In this document: positions 9,430 to 19,097 of the stretch, one piece after another
How positions within the stretch are numbered: the stretch's first letter is position 1
Layout: every line of letters starts with the position of its first letter
Assembly (NCBI RefSeq): GCF_014647895.1
Contig: NZ_BMQB01000001.1
Span: forward strand, 372,001-436,000
From: Pilimelia anulata
GTDB taxonomy: Bacteria > Actinomycetota > Actinomycetes > Mycobacteriales > Micromonosporaceae
Reading direction: 5' to 3'
Length of the DNA stretch: 64,000 nucleotides
Made by a program: the position numbers and the translations under genes
Notes under the pieces: model-generated
Told to the model about the DNA's origin: nothing
Seen by the model: the letters and a program-made list of their open reading frames with translations, nothing else
Database searches by the model: none

Positions 9430-10940
9430 GTGAGGGCTCCCGTGCGCAGGGTCAGGGCTTCGGCGACGTCGTCGGCGTCCGGGCGGCAGCGGCCGTCCAG
9501 GTCGGCGATCGTCCAGGCGAGGCGGATGGTGCGGTGGTAGCCGCGGGCGGTGAGGTCGCCGCGGTCCAGGCGTTCGTGCAGCCGGCGGGTGTCGGCCGCG
9601 GGCAGTGCGTACCGGGCGCTGCCCAGGTCAGCCCCGCTGACATCGGCGTTCGTCCGGCGGTGCAGCGGCGCCCAGCGTTCGGCGGCGGCCGCGCGGGCCG
9701 CCGCGACCCTCCCCGCCACCGCGGCCGAGGACTCCCCGGCGGTCGAGCCGGTCAGTTCGGCGGCGCGGACGGGGAGGAGTTCGAGTTGGATGTCGATGCG
9801 GTCGCGCAGGGCGCCGGACAGGCGGCCGGTGTACCGGCGCTTCGCGATCGACGTGCACGGGCAGAGGCCGTCGGGGGAGACGCTCGCGCACGGGCACGGG
9901 TTGGCCGCCAGGACGAGCTGGACCCGCGCCGGGAAGTCCGTGCCGCCGCCGGCGCGGCCCACGACGATCCGGCCGGTCTCCAGCGGTTGCCGCAGCGCCT
10001 CCAGTGCCCGGCCGGCGAACTCGGGCGCCTCGTCCAGGAACAGCACGCCCCGGTGGGCCAGCGACAGTGCGCCGGGGCGGGCCAGGCCGCTGCCGCCGCC
10101 GACCAGCGCCGGGAGCGTGGACGTGTGGTGGGGGGCCTGGAACGGCGGGCGGCGGACCAGGGCGCCGTCGGCGAGGACGCCCGCCAGCGAGTGCAGCGCG
10201 GTGACCTCCAGCGCTGCGGCGTCGTCCAGCGCCGGCAGGATGCCGGGCAGGCGTTCGGCGAGCATGGTCTTGCCGGCGCCCGGCGGGCCCAGCAGGGCGA
10301 GGTGGTGGCCGCCGGCCGCGGCGACCTCCAGCGCGCGGCGGCCGAGTTCCTGGCCGGCGACGTCGGCCAGGTCGGGGCCGTGGGCGGGCGCGCCGTCGAC
10401 CGGCGGGTCGACCGGCGCCAGTTCGGTCTCGCGGCGGAGGTGGGAAACGACCTCATCGAGTCGGCGGACCGGGCGGACGGTCACGCCGGGGACCAGTGCC
10501 GCCTCGTCGGCGTTGCCGACCGGTACGAGTACCTCGGGGGCGCCGGCCGCTGCCAGTGCGATGACCATCGCCAGGACGCCGCGGACCGGGCGGACGCCGC
10601 CGTCGAGGGCGAGCTCGCCGATGAGTGCGGCGCCGCGCAGCGCCGGTACCGGGAGCGCCCCGACCGCGCCCAGAATCGCGCATGCCACGGCGAGGTCGAA
10701 GCCCGAACCGTGCTTGGGCAGCGCGGCCGGCAGCAGGTTGACGGTGAGTCGCCGGTCCGGCCAGGGGAGTCGGGAGTTGGCGATCGCCGCCCGGACGCGG
10801 TCGCCGGCCTCGTGCAGCGCCGCGTCGGGCAGGCCGGACAGGCGCATGGTGGGCAGCCCGTTGGCGACGTCGGCCTCCACCTCGACCGCGCGGCCGGCGA
10901 CGCCGACCACGCCGGCGCCGAGGGCACGCGCGTAGCCCAT
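9426..10940 (-). CDS. comM: YifB/ComM family Mg chelatase-like AAA ATPase
   Basis: ComM is a hexameric helicase that promotes branch migration during natural transformation. All expected parts are visible in 504 aa: the N-terminal ChlI-like domain (GLPTMRLSGLPDAALHEAGDRVRAAI, NLLPAALPKHGSGFDLAVA), Walker A GPPGAGKTMLAERLPGILP, Walker B GVLFLDEAPEF, and the Cys-rich segment NPCPCASVSPDGLCPC before the C-terminal Mg_chelatase_C domain. It overlaps yraN upstream (TGATG) and dprA downstream, forming a yraN-comM-dprA operon on the minus strand. Confidence 0.95.
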
Positions 10941-11302
10941 CAGAACGCCCCCGCCCGGTGCTCGATCCGCGGCGGCCCGGCGTCGTCGGCGAGGATCGCC
11001 ACCACGTCGAAGCGGACCACCGGCGGATGGATGCCGCTCGTCGCCAGCCAGCGGGCCGCGAGCCGGCGCAGCCGGGCCGCCTTGCGCGGGTCGACGGCGG
11101 CGGCCGGGGTGCCGTAGCCGACGCCGCGGCGGGTCTTCACCTCGATGAACGCCAGCGCGGGGCCGTCCCGGGCGATCAGGTCGATCTCGCCGTCGGGGCA
11201 GCGCCAGTTGCGTTCGATGATCACCAGGCCGGCGCGGGCCAGGTACTCGGCCGCCAGCACCTCGCCACGGGCGCCGAGGGATCGGGGGGTCGCCTTGTCC
11301 AT
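10940..11302 (-). CDS. yraN: UPF0102 family protein YraN
   Basis: Restriction-endonuclease-fold protein of 120 aa, almost always found before comM and dprA; its biochemical role is unsettled. The motif GEIDLIARDGPALAFIEVKTRRG carries the D, ExK nuclease-type active site residues. ATG 11302 is chosen because MDKATPRSLGARGEVLAAEYL is the typical N-terminus; the frame stays open upstream, but that sequence is low complexity. The last base overlaps the comM start (TGATG). Confidence 0.92.
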   Translation of the reverse strand: MDKATPRSLGARGEVLAAEYLARAGLVIIERNWRCPDGEIDLIARDGPALAFIEVKTRRGVGYGTPAAAVDPRKAARLRRLAARWLATSGIHPPVVRFDVVAILADDAGPPRIEHRAGAF

Positions 11303-12036
11303 GCCGGTACGGTCGCCGCCGCCCGACCCGCCCGCCACCACGCCGCCGCGCGACCTGTGGACGGTCCCCGACCTGTGCGCTCGCCCGAATTGCCCGCAGT
11401 ATTCCGACTCGGCTCCTCCGGGATCGGCTTGGGTCAACCAGATCGATCTCGGACGTAACAGAACTGACCCGGTCACCCCGGGGCCGTCGGCGACGCCGCG
11501 GTCAACCTCACACTGCCGGCTGGGCGGGGAGCAGGACGCCGTGAGGGCGCTCGGCCCGCGGGCTCGCCGCCGCCCCGAGGTCACCGCCCCGGGCCCGCCA
11601 CCCCGGGCCCGCCACCCCGGGCCCGCCACCCCGGGCCCGCCACCCCGCGCCCCGCCACCCTGAGGCCGCGCCCCGAGCCCACCACTTGGGCCCGCTACCC
11701 CTGAAGCCGCCGTGCGGCCACGGCTACCCGGGCCCGCCACCCCGGGCCGCCGCTCCGAGCCACACCCCCAGCACGCCATCCCCGGCCTGCCGCTCCGGGC
11801 TCGGCGGCCCGAGCCCGCCGGTCGGCTGGCGGCTCCGGTGGCGGCGGCGAGCCGAGGGGCGCCCGCGGCGAGGACCGCATCGACCGGTGAGCCGGCCGCG
11901 GCGTCGCAGCGCGGCGCCGCGGCGGGACCGGCGACCGCGGCAGGCTGCGCCGATACCCCGCCGACCCGTCGCCGACGCCGCCACCACCGGCCCGCCGCCC
12001 GCCCGGCCCGGCCACCGCCGGCGCCCCGGTGGCGCG

Positions 12037-12042
12037 TACACT
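12037..12042 (+). promoter_or_regulatory. Likely rpsB promoter, -10 hexamer
   Basis: TACACT (TANNNT type) about 240 bases before rpsB, at the end of a GC-rich gap; it would give a leader of about 230 nt. No good -35 was identified. Confidence 0.4.
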
Positions 12043-12153
12043 TGCCAACTGGCGACCGTCCATGGATGGCCGCCCGGCACAGCGATCACCGAGCCGGCAC
12101 CCCGTCCGGGGACCGGTCCGGCCGATCGATGCGCCGCATCTCGCGCGCCCTCC

Positions 12154-12170
12154 CCGTCGGTTACCGACGG
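12154..12170 (+). promoter_or_regulatory. Hairpin in rpsB leader
   Basis: CCGTCGG (12154-12160) pairs with CCGACGG (12164-12170) around a TTA loop inside the presumed rpsB leader. It is a candidate element for S2 autoregulation or attenuation. Confidence 0.4.
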
Positions 12171-12281
12171 TGGCGGCGGCCTCCCTGGTCCGCGCCCGCA
12201 GCGCGGCCCGCGCGGCCGGCGACCGGGCGCCAGGGCGGGGCCGACCGGCACCCGCACAACCAGGGAACCGAGGAGTTTTCC

Positions 12282-13259
12282 ATGGCCGTCGTGACGATGC
12301 GTCAGTTGCTCGAGAGCGGGGTGCACTTCGGGCACCAGACGCGGCGCTGGAACCCGAAGATGAAGCGCTTCATCTTCACCGAGCGTAACGGCATCTACAT
12401 CATCGACCTGCGCCAGACGCTGGAGTACATCGAGAAGGCGTACGAGTACATCCGCACCACCGTCGCCGAGGGCGGCACCATCCTGTTCGTCGGCACGAAG
12501 AAGCAGGCCCAGGAGGCCATCGCCGAGCAGGCGGCGCGCGTCGGCATGCCGTACGTCAACCACCGCTGGCTGGGCGGCATGCTCACCAACTTCCAGACCG
12601 TCTACAAGCGGCTCCAGCGGATGAAGGAGCTGGAGGCGCTGGGCGACCTGTCCGGCACCGCCGCCGGGTACACCAAGAAGGAGACGCTGCAGCTCTCCCG
12701 CGAGAAGATCAAGCTGAGCCGCACGCTCGGCGGTCTGCGCGACATGCAGCGCACCCCGTCCGCGGTCTGGGTGGTGGACACCAAGAAGGAGCACATCGCG
12801 GTCGACGAGGCCCGCAAGCTCAACATCCCGGTCATCGCCGTCCTGGACACCAACTGCGACCCGGACGAGGTCGACTTCCCGATCCCGGGCAACGACGACG
12901 CGATCCGGTCGGCCGAGCTGCTGACCAAGGTCGTGGCGGCCGCCGTCGCCGACGGGCTGATCGCCCGCTCGGGCAAGCGCGGTGGCGGTGGCGACCGGGA
13001 GAAGCCCGAGACCGGGGCCGAGGAGCCGCTGCCGGAGTGGGAGCGGGACCTCCTGGAGAAGACCGCGGAGGCCGCGCCCGCCGCTGCCGCCCCGGCCGCC
13101 GAAGCCGCTGCTGCCGCTCCCGAGGCCGCCCCCGCCGAGGCCGCTGCGCCCGTCGAGGCTGCTGCGCCCGCCGAGACCGCTGCGCCCGTCGAGGCCGCTG
13201 CTCCCGCCGACGAGGCTGCCGCGCCGGCCGCCCAGCCGGCGACCGCCAGCGCCGAATGA
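12282..13259 (+). CDS. rpsB: 30S ribosomal protein uS2
   Basis: Small-subunit protein needed for S1 binding and translation initiation. The core (residues 1 to about 230) is complete: [70 protein letters not shown] and [27 protein letters not shown]. From residue ~250 it has an Ala/Pro/Glu-rich tail of ~75 residues ([19 protein letters not shown]), making 325 aa in total. ATG 12282 has GAGGAG seven bases upstream. A perfect hairpin separates it from tsf, with which it is normally cotranscribed. Confidence 0.96.
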   Translation: MAVVTMRQLLESGVHFGHQTRRWNPKMKRFIFTERNGIYIIDLRQTLEYIEKAYEYIRTTVAEGGTILFVGTKKQAQEAIAEQAARVGMPYVNHRWLGGMLTNFQTVYKRLQRMKELEALGDLSGTAAGYTKKETLQLSREKIKLSRTLGGLRDMQRTPSAVWVVDTKKEHIAVDEARKLNIPVIAVLDTNCDPDEVDFPIPGNDDAIRSAELLTKVVAAAVADGLIARSGKRGGGGDREKPETGAEEPLPEWERDLLEKTAEAAPAAAAPAAEAAAAAPEAAPAEAAAPVEAAAPAETAAPVEAAAPADEAAAPAAQPATASAE

Positions 13260-13263
13260 TGTC

Positions 13264-13294
13264 CCGGTGGGCGGCGCGCCGCGCCGCCCACCGG
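13264..13294 (+). terminator. Perfect 14-bp hairpin between rpsB and tsf
   Basis: CCGGTGGGCGGCGC (13264-13277), loop GCC, then its exact complement (13281-13294), starting 5 bases after the rpsB stop. It lies within an otherwise continuous rpsB-tsf unit, so it may act as a partial terminator or RNA-processing/stability element that sets the S2:EF-Ts ratio. Confidence 0.65.
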
Positions 13295-13337
13295 TCACCC
13301 ACTACCGAACCAGCCCGACACACCCGAGAAGAGAGTC

Positions 13338-14165
13338 ATGGCTAACTTCACCGCCGCGGACGTCAAGAAACTCCGCGAGCTGACCGGCGCCGGGATGATG
13401 GACTGCAAGAAGGCGCTGGACGAGGCTGCGGGCGACGTCGACAAGGCCGTCGAGATCCTGCGGATCAAGGGCGCCAAGGACGTCGGCAAGCGCGCCGGCC
13501 GGACGGCCGCCAACGGCCTGATCGCCCACTCCGGCGGCGCGCTGCTGGAGCTGAACTGCGAGACCGACTTCGTCGCGAAGAACGCCGAGTTCATCGAGCT
13601 GGCCGACAAGCTCGTCGCGCACGGCGTGCAGGCCAAGGCCACCGACGCCGAGAGCCTGCTGGCCGCGGCGTTCGAGGGCGGCACCGTCGCCGACGCCGTA
13701 CAGGCGCTGTCGGCGAAGATCGGCGAGAAGCTGGTCGTCAACCGGTTCGGCGTGCTGGACGGCACCGTCGGCGTCTACCTGCACCGCAAGAGCCAGGATC
13801 TGCCGCCGACCGTGGGCGTGCTGGTGGAGTACACCGGCAAGTCCGACGAGGCCGCCGACGCCGACGCCCGGGCCACCGCGATGCAGATCGCGGCGATGCG
13901 CCCGCGGTACCTGCGCCGCGAGGACGTGCCGGCCGAGGTCGTCGAGTCGGAGCGCCGGATCGCCGAGCAGACCGCCCGCGAGGAGGGCAAGCCGGAGGCC
14001 GCGCTGTCGAAGATCGTCGAGGGTCGGACGAACTCCTTCTTCAAGGACTTCGTGCTGCTGGAGCAGGCGTCGGTCGCCGACCAGAAGAAGTCGGTGAAGC
14101 AGGTGCTCGGCGAGGCCGGGATCGAGGTCACGGCCTTCCTGCGGTTCGAGGTCGGCCAGGCCTGA
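13338..14165 (+). CDS. tsf: Elongation factor Ts
   Basis: Guanine nucleotide exchange factor for EF-Tu. The N-terminal UBA-like domain ([22 protein letters not shown]) carries the EF-Tu-binding [12 protein letters not shown] signature. The dimerisation core contains [12 protein letters not shown] and the second signature, and the C-terminal module ends with [11 protein letters not shown]. At 275 aa it is the usual actinobacterial length. GAGAAGAGAG upstream is a strong ribosome-binding site. Downstream there is a 190-base gap before pyrH. Confidence 0.96.
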   Translation: MANFTAADVKKLRELTGAGMMDCKKALDEAAGDVDKAVEILRIKGAKDVGKRAGRTAANGLIAHSGGALLELNCETDFVAKNAEFIELADKLVAHGVQAKATDAESLLAAAFEGGTVADAVQALSAKIGEKLVVNRFGVLDGTVGVYLHRKSQDLPPTVGVLVEYTGKSDEAADADARATAMQIAAMRPRYLRREDVPAEVVESERRIAEQTAREEGKPEAALSKIVEGRTNSFFKDFVLLEQASVADQKKSVKQVLGEAGIEVTAFLRFEVGQA

Positions 14166-14201
14166 GCGCGATCACACGTTCGAGGTGACGAGGGGGTCAC
14201 G

Positions 14202-14248
14202 GGTGGACCAATCGGTCGCTGTGGCCTCCTTGTCGCATATGGTCCACC
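14202..14248. promoter_or_regulatory. Inverted repeat upstream of pyrH
   Basis: GGTGGACCA (14202-14210) and TGGTCCACC (14240-14248) are exact complements separated by 29 bases, between tsf and pyrH. The arms could be paired protein sites or an RNA stem. CGCATATGG lies within the spacer, making it locally less GC-rich. Confidence 0.4.
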
Positions 14249-14355
14249 GGGGCGGCCGTACGGCCCGGCCCCGGCCGCGAGGGGCGGACCGGCGCCCGCG
14301 CGGGTGGCGATGTCGCCGGTGACAACACGCGGGGTGGACAGGGAAGGCAGGGCGG

Positions 14356-15123
14356 ATGGCGGTGACGGCGGAGGAGAGCGCGCCCGCGGTACGGCGGGTG
14401 GCGCAGCGGCGCAGCCCCGCCCGGCGCGTGGTTCTCAAACTGTCCGGCGAGGTGTTCGGCGGCGGCCGGGTCGGCGTGGACCCCGACGTGGCGCAGGCGA
14501 TCGCCCGGCAGATCGCGCTGGTGGTCCGGACCGGCGTGCAGGTCTCGGCGGTCATCGGCGGCGGTAACTTCTTCCGCGGCGCGGAGCTGCAGAAGCGCGG
14601 CATGGACCGGGCCCGGGCCGACTACATGGGCATGCTCGGCACGGTCATGAACTGCCTCGCCCTCCAGGACTTCCTGGAGAAGGAGGGCATCGAGACCCGG
14701 GTGCAGAGCGCGATCAACATGGCGCAGGTCGCCGAGCCGTACATCCCACGGCGCGCGATCCGGCACCTGGAGAAGGGCCGCGTGGTCATCTTCGGGGCGG
14801 GGGCGGGGCTGCCGTACTTCTCCACCGACACCGTCGCCGCGCAGCGTGCGCTGGAGATCCACGCGGACATCGTCCTGATGAGCAAGAACGGCGTGGACGG
14901 CGTGTACACCGCCGACCCGCGCACCGACCCCACGGCGAGCAAGCTCGACGCGGTCACCTTCGGCGAGGCGCTGCGCCGCGACCTGCGCGTCGCCGACGCC
15001 GCGGCGTTCAGCCTGTGCATGGACAACGGGCTGCCGATGCTGGTCTTCGGCGCCGAGGGCGAGGACACTATCGTGCGCGCCCTGCGCGGCGAGCAGATCG
15101 GTACGTTGATCACCGCGGCGTGA
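14356..15123 (+). CDS. pyrH: UMP kinase
   Basis: Phosphorylates UMP to UDP, the step feeding all pyrimidine nucleotides; hexameric amino acid kinase fold. The motifs are [14 protein letters not shown] (phosphate-binding), [70 protein letters not shown] and [14 protein letters not shown]. At 255 aa it includes a ~22-residue Arg/Ala-rich N-terminal leader before the kinase core. It is followed by frr in the standard order. Confidence 0.96.
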   Translation: MAVTAEESAPAVRRVAQRRSPARRVVLKLSGEVFGGGRVGVDPDVAQAIARQIALVVRTGVQVSAVIGGGNFFRGAELQKRGMDRARADYMGMLGTVMNCLALQDFLEKEGIETRVQSAINMAQVAEPYIPRRAIRHLEKGRVVIFGAGAGLPYFSTDTVAAQRALEIHADIVLMSKNGVDGVYTADPRTDPTASKLDAVTFGEALRRDLRVADAAAFSLCMDNGLPMLVFGAEGEDTIVRALRGEQIGTLITAA

Positions 15124-15198
15124 GCCGCACCGGCGTTGACGCGGCCTGACCGCCGCCCCGTGCACCCCCACCAGGTTGAAGAGGAGGCGAGACGAGCC

Positions 15199-15756
15199 GT
15201 GATCGATGACGCGCTGCTCGAAGCCGAGGAGAAGATGGACCGCGCCGTGGAGTTCGCCAAGGAGGACTTCTCGGCGATCCGCACCGGCCGGGCGACCGCG
15301 GCCATGTTCTCCAAGATCATGATCGACTACTACGGACAGCCGACGCCGCTGCCGCAGATGGCCTCCGTCGGCATCCCCGAGCCGCGGATGGTCCTGATCA
15401 AGCCGTACGACGCCAGCCAGCTCGGCGCGATGGAGAAGGCGATCCGCGACTCGGACCTCGGCGTCAACCCCAACAACGAGGGCACCCAGCTCCGGATCAA
15501 CCTGCCGCCCATGACCGAGGAGCGGCGCCGGGACATGATCAAGGTGGTGCGGCAGAAGGGCGAGGAGGCCAAGGTCTCCGTCCGCAACATCCGCCGCAAG
15601 GCCAAGGAGGAGCTGGACCGCATCGTCAAGGACGGCGAGGCCGGCGAGGACGAGGGCCGGCGGGCCGAGAAGGAGCTGGACGACCTCACCCAGCGCTACG
15701 TTGGCACCATCGACGACTTGATCAAGCACAAGGAAGCCGAACTCCTAGAGGTGTGA
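15199..15756 (+). CDS. frr: Ribosome recycling factor
   Basis: With EF-G splits the post-termination ribosome. The 185-residue protein shows the conserved core [64 protein letters not shown] and [34 protein letters not shown] 15199 is chosen over an upstream ATG because AAGAGGAGGCGA provides a clear ribosome-binding site and [23 protein letters not shown] is the normal N-terminus. cdsA starts four bases after the stop. Confidence 0.95.
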   Translation: MIDDALLEAEEKMDRAVEFAKEDFSAIRTGRATAAMFSKIMIDYYGQPTPLPQMASVGIPEPRMVLIKPYDASQLGAMEKAIRDSDLGVNPNNEGTQLRINLPPMTEERRRDMIKVVRQKGEEAKVSVRNIRRKAKEELDRIVKDGEAGEDEGRRAEKELDDLTQRYVGTIDDLIKHKEAELLEV

Positions 15757-15760
15757 CCTG

Positions 15761-17629
15761 ATGTTCGCCGACCCGACTGACCACGCCGACGGCCCGTCCG
15801 CCGTCGGGGGTCGGCGTTCGCGGCGCGCCCGGCACGCCGCCACCGACACCGACAAGCCCGCCGACGACTGGCCCGGCAACCCGGCCGAGCCGCGCTGGCC
15901 GCCGGGGGAGTGGGCCGGCGACGAACCGCGCCGGCCCCGGCACCGCCGGTCCGCCGAGGCGGACGGCGCCCGCACCTGGCCGACCCCGGACGCCGACGGC
16001 CCGCCGCCGGGCTACGGCGAGCCGAACCGACCGGGGTACGGCGAACCGCCCCGGCCCGGCTACGGCGAGCCGCCCGGCCGGCCGGGCGACCGCTCCACGG
16101 GCGACCGCCCGGCGGGCCGGTCCGGTGATCGGCGGGCGGGCGGACCGCCCGCCGGGTGGTCGGACGACCGACCCGCGGGCGGAGGACCCGCGGCGTGGGC
16201 GGGCGAGCCGGGTGCGACAGGCGGGTGGCCGCCCTCCCGTGACGAACCCGCCGGCTGGTCCGATGCCGGCGGCTCACGCGACGAGCCCGGCTGGTCCGAC
16301 GCCGGTCACTCCCGTGAGGAGTCCACCGGCTGGTCCGATGCCGGCCGCTTGCGCGATGAGCCCGGCTGGTCCGGCACCGGCCGCTCGCGCGATGAGCCCG
16401 CCGGCTGGTCCGATGCCGGGCAGCCGCGCTGGTCCGATACCGGGCACCCGCGCGACGAGCCGCCGGGCTGGTCGGACGCCGAGCATCCGCGTGACGAGCC
16501 GGCCGGCTGGTCCGACGCCCAGGGTCCGCCCGAGCCCTACGACCCGTACGCCCCGCCGCCGGCCCGCCCCGGCGCCCGGGACCCCCGCGACGAGCCGCCC
16601 GGCCGCACACCAGCCACGGACCACCCGGCAAGCCGCCGCCGCCGAAACCCCGACCACCCCCCGCCCGCCGCCGGGACCGCCCACGGCGAACATGAGGACA
16701 GCTACCCCGAGGACGCCGGCAGGGGTACCTCAGCCCGTGATCGCGGGGCGGCGGGCCATGCGGGGGGTGAGCAGGCGGGGGCCACCACGGAGTTGCCGGC
16801 CGTACCGGCCGCGGGGAGCAAGGCGCCGCGGGGCGGGCGGAATCTGCCCGCCGCGATCGGGGTCGGGCTCGGGCTCGGGGTGCTGGTGCTCGGGTCGCTC
16901 GCGCATCCGCTCGCCTTCGCCGCCGTCGTGGCGCTGGCCGCCGGGGCCGGCGTGTGGGAGATGGTCCGGGCCGTCCGCAGTGCCGGGATGCGCGCGCCGC
17001 TGCCGCCGCTGCTGCTCGGCGCGGCCATCATTCCGTTCCTCGGGTTCGTCGCCGGGCCCGACGGGCTGGCGATCGGGCTGCTGGTCACGGTCCTGGCCAC
17101 CAGCGTGTGGCGGCTGGGGGACGGGCCGGCGGGGTACGAGCGGGATATCGCCGCCGGTGCGCTGATCGCGCTGTACGTCCCGTTCCTGCTCGGCTTCGCC
17201 GCGCCGCTGGCGCTCGCGCCGGACGGCATGCTCCGGGTGCTGCTGACGCTGGCCGTGGTGGTGCTGTCGGACACCGGCGGGTACGCGGTCGGGGTCCGCT
17301 TCGGCAAGCACCCGCTGGCGCCGCAGGTCAGCCCGAACAAGTCCCGCGAGGGGCTGCTCGGCTCGCTGGCCGCCGCCGGCCTCGGCGGGCTCGGGCTGGG
17401 CTGGGCGCTGCTGGACCTGGCGCCGTGGGCGGGCCTGGTCTTCGGCGTCGCCGTGGCGGCGATGGCGGTGGTGGGCGACCTGACCGAGTCGATGATCAAG
17501 CGGGACCTGCGGGTCAAGGACATGAGCAACCTGCTGCCGGGCCACGGCGGCCTGATGGACCGGCTGGATTCGATCATCTTCGCGGTGCCGACGGCGTACC
17601 TGCTGCTGTCCGTGCTCATCCCCGGCTGA
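15761..17629 (+). CDS. cdsA: Phosphatidate cytidylyltransferase with long repeat-rich N-terminus
   Basis: Makes CDP-diacylglycerol from phosphatidate and CTP, the branch point to all membrane phospholipids. The C-terminal ~270 residues form the multi-pass enzyme, with several hydrophobic helices and the signature SDTGGYAVGVRFGKHPLAPQVSPNKSREGLLGS followed by KRDLRVKDMSNLLPGHGGLMDRLDS. The N-terminal ~340 residues are hydrophilic and Pro/Gly/Asp/Trp-rich. They begin with GYGEP units and then carry about nine copies of a GWSDAG-type unit with RDEP spacers. At 622 aa it is roughly twice the usual length. The extension is cytoplasmic and probably disordered. Confidence 0.94.
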   Translation: MFADPTDHADGPSAVGGRRSRRARHAATDTDKPADDWPGNPAEPRWPPGEWAGDEPRRPRHRRSAEADGARTWPTPDADGPPPGYGEPNRPGYGEPPRPGYGEPPGRPGDRSTGDRPAGRSGDRRAGGPPAGWSDDRPAGGGPAAWAGEPGATGGWPPSRDEPAGWSDAGGSRDEPGWSDAGHSREESTGWSDAGRLRDEPGWSGTGRSRDEPAGWSDAGQPRWSDTGHPRDEPPGWSDAEHPRDEPAGWSDAQGPPEPYDPYAPPPARPGARDPRDEPPGRTPATDHPASRRRRNPDHPPPAAGTAHGEHEDSYPEDAGRGTSARDRGAAGHAGGEQAGATTELPAVPAAGSKAPRGGRNLPAAIGVGLGLGVLVLGSLAHPLAFAAVVALAAGAGVWEMVRAVRSAGMRAPLPPLLLGAAIIPFLGFVAGPDGLAIGLLVTVLATSVWRLGDGPAGYERDIAAGALIALYVPFLLGFAAPLALAPDGMLRVLLTLAVVVLSDTGGYAVGVRFGKHPLAPQVSPNKSREGLLGSLAAAGLGGLGLGWALLDLAPWAGLVFGVAVAAMAVVGDLTESMIKRDLRVKDMSNLLPGHGGLMDRLDSIIFAVPTAYLLLSVLIPG

Positions 17630-17867
17630 CCGCCGCCACCCACCCGCCGCCGCCACCCGCGGCGGCAGCCCACCGGCCCCACCGTGACCACCGGCCCCGC
17701 CGCGACCGACCGCGCCGCCGCGCGCAGGTACGCGATGCCTTGCTCCCGCGCCGGCGCTGATGGGGCGGCGTCGCCGCCCGCGGCCGCCGGGCGGCCGTCG
17801 GGGGAGGTCCGCGCACCCGGGCCGCTGCCGGCGCGGTACGGGGTGGACGTGCGAGACTGGTTGGACC

Positions 17868-19097
17868 ATGACTGCGCAGTCCCCGTCCCGGGCCACCGTG
17901 CCCGGCCAGCACGCCCCCGCGTCCGGCGTCGAGCCGGATCCGGCCACCCCGCGTGAGCTGCCGATTCTCGACTTCGGCGCCGGGCGCCGCGGTCGGGCCG
18001 CGCTCCCCCCGACCCACCTGGCCGACCTCGATCTCGCCGGGCGCCGGGCGGCGCTGGCCGCGCACGGCCTGCCCCCGTTCCGGGCTAATCAGCTCTCGAA
18101 TCACTATTTCGGACGATTCGTACGCGATGTCAGTGAGATGTCCGACCTTCCGGCCGCGCTCCGCGCCGACGCCGGGGCGGCCCTGCTGCCGCCGCTGCTC
18201 GACCGCGTCCGGGAGCAGGTCTGCGACGGCGGCGCCACCCGCAAGAGCCTGTGGCGGCTGCACGACGGGGCACTGGTCGAGAGCGTGCTGATGGGGTACC
18301 CCGACCGCGTCACCGCCTGCGTCTCCAGCCAGGCCGGCTGCGGGATGGCGTGCCCGTTCTGCGCGACCGGGCAGGCGGGGCTCACCCGCAACCTGTCCGT
18401 CGCGGAGATCGTTGACCAGGTCGTCCACCTGGCCGGGGTGGCGGCCAGCGGCGCCGTGGTCGGCTCGCCGGCCCGCCTGTCCCGGGTGGTGTTCATGGGG
18501 ATGGGCGAGCCGCTCGCCAACTACCCCCGCCTCGCCGCCGCGCTGCGGCGGCTGACGAGCCCGGCGCCCGAGGGGCTCGGCCTGTCCCAGCGGCACCTCA
18601 CGGTCTCCACCGTCGGCCTGGTCCCGGCGATGCGCAAGCTCGCCGACGAGGGCCTGGCGGTGACGCTCGCGCTGTCCCTGCACGCCCCGGACGACGAGCT
18701 GCGGGACGAACTGGTGCCGGTCAACCAGCGGTGGAAGGTGGCGGAGGTGCTCGGCGCGGCCCGGGACTTTGCCGCACGAACCGGCCGCCGGGTCTCCATC
18801 GAGTACGCAATGATCAGGGATGTGAACGATCAGCCGTGGCGGGCGGACCTGCTGGGCCGCCTGCTGGCGGGCTGGTCCACCCACGTGAACCTGATCCCGC
18901 TCAACCCGACGCCGGGTAGTCGGTGGGACGCCAGCGAGCCGCACGTCGAGCGGGAGTTCGTCCGCCGGCTGCGGGCCGCCGGGGTGTCCACCACCGTCCG
19001 TGACACGCGCGGCCGGGAGATCGACGGCGCGTGCGGCCAGTTGGCCGCCGCCGGGCAGCCGGCGACCACCGGTCGTGAACGAAAGGCGGCACAGTGA
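17868..19097 (+). CDS. rlmN: 23S rRNA (adenine2503-C2)-methyltransferase RlmN
   Basis: Radical SAM enzyme that methylates C2 of A2503 in 23S rRNA and A37 of some tRNAs. The CxxxCxxC cluster motif is CGMACPFC (Cys158, 162, 165). Other hallmarks are [57 protein letters not shown] and HVNLIPLNP, plus a C-terminal Cys in DGACGQLA that forms the methyl-Cys. It is 409 aa. ATG 17868 is used because upstream sequence in this frame is Arg-rich noise. The stop overlaps the next gene's GTG. Confidence 0.95.
   Translation: MTAQSPSRATVPGQHAPASGVEPDPATPRELPILDFGAGRRGRAALPPTHLADLDLAGRRAALAAHGLPPFRANQLSNHYFGRFVRDVSEMSDLPAALRADAGAALLPPLLDRVREQVCDGGATRKSLWRLHDGALVESVLMGYPDRVTACVSSQAGCGMACPFCATGQAGLTRNLSVAEIVDQVVHLAGVAASGAVVGSPARLSRVVFMGMGEPLANYPRLAAALRRLTSPAPEGLGLSQRHLTVSTVGLVPAMRKLADEGLAVTLALSLHAPDDELRDELVPVNQRWKVAEVLGAARDFAARTGRRVSIEYAMIRDVNDQPWRADLLGRLLAGWSTHVNLIPLNPTPGSRWDASEPHVEREFVRRLRAAGVSTTVRDTRGREIDGACGQLAAAGQPATTGRERKAAQ

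Larger units (their letters stand above)
11303..12281. other. 1 kb region without a supported gene, GC-rich repeats and rpsB leader
   Basis: No convincing coding sequence is present on either strand although several frames stay open by composition alone. From about 11587 to 11655 a 15-base unit, CCCGGGCCCGCCACC, is tandemly repeated with small variants, and related units continue to about 11760. A DnaA-box-like CTGTGGACG lies near 11355. The right end holds the likely rpsB promoter and leader. The stretch may be a degraded segment left by rearrangement. Confidence 0.55.

Noticed and set aside
11686..12281. Open plus-strand frame reading straight into rpsB as an N-terminal extension of S2
   Set aside because: The S2 start at 12282 has a strong ribosome-binding site and the upstream sequence is non-conserved Arg/Pro/Ala.
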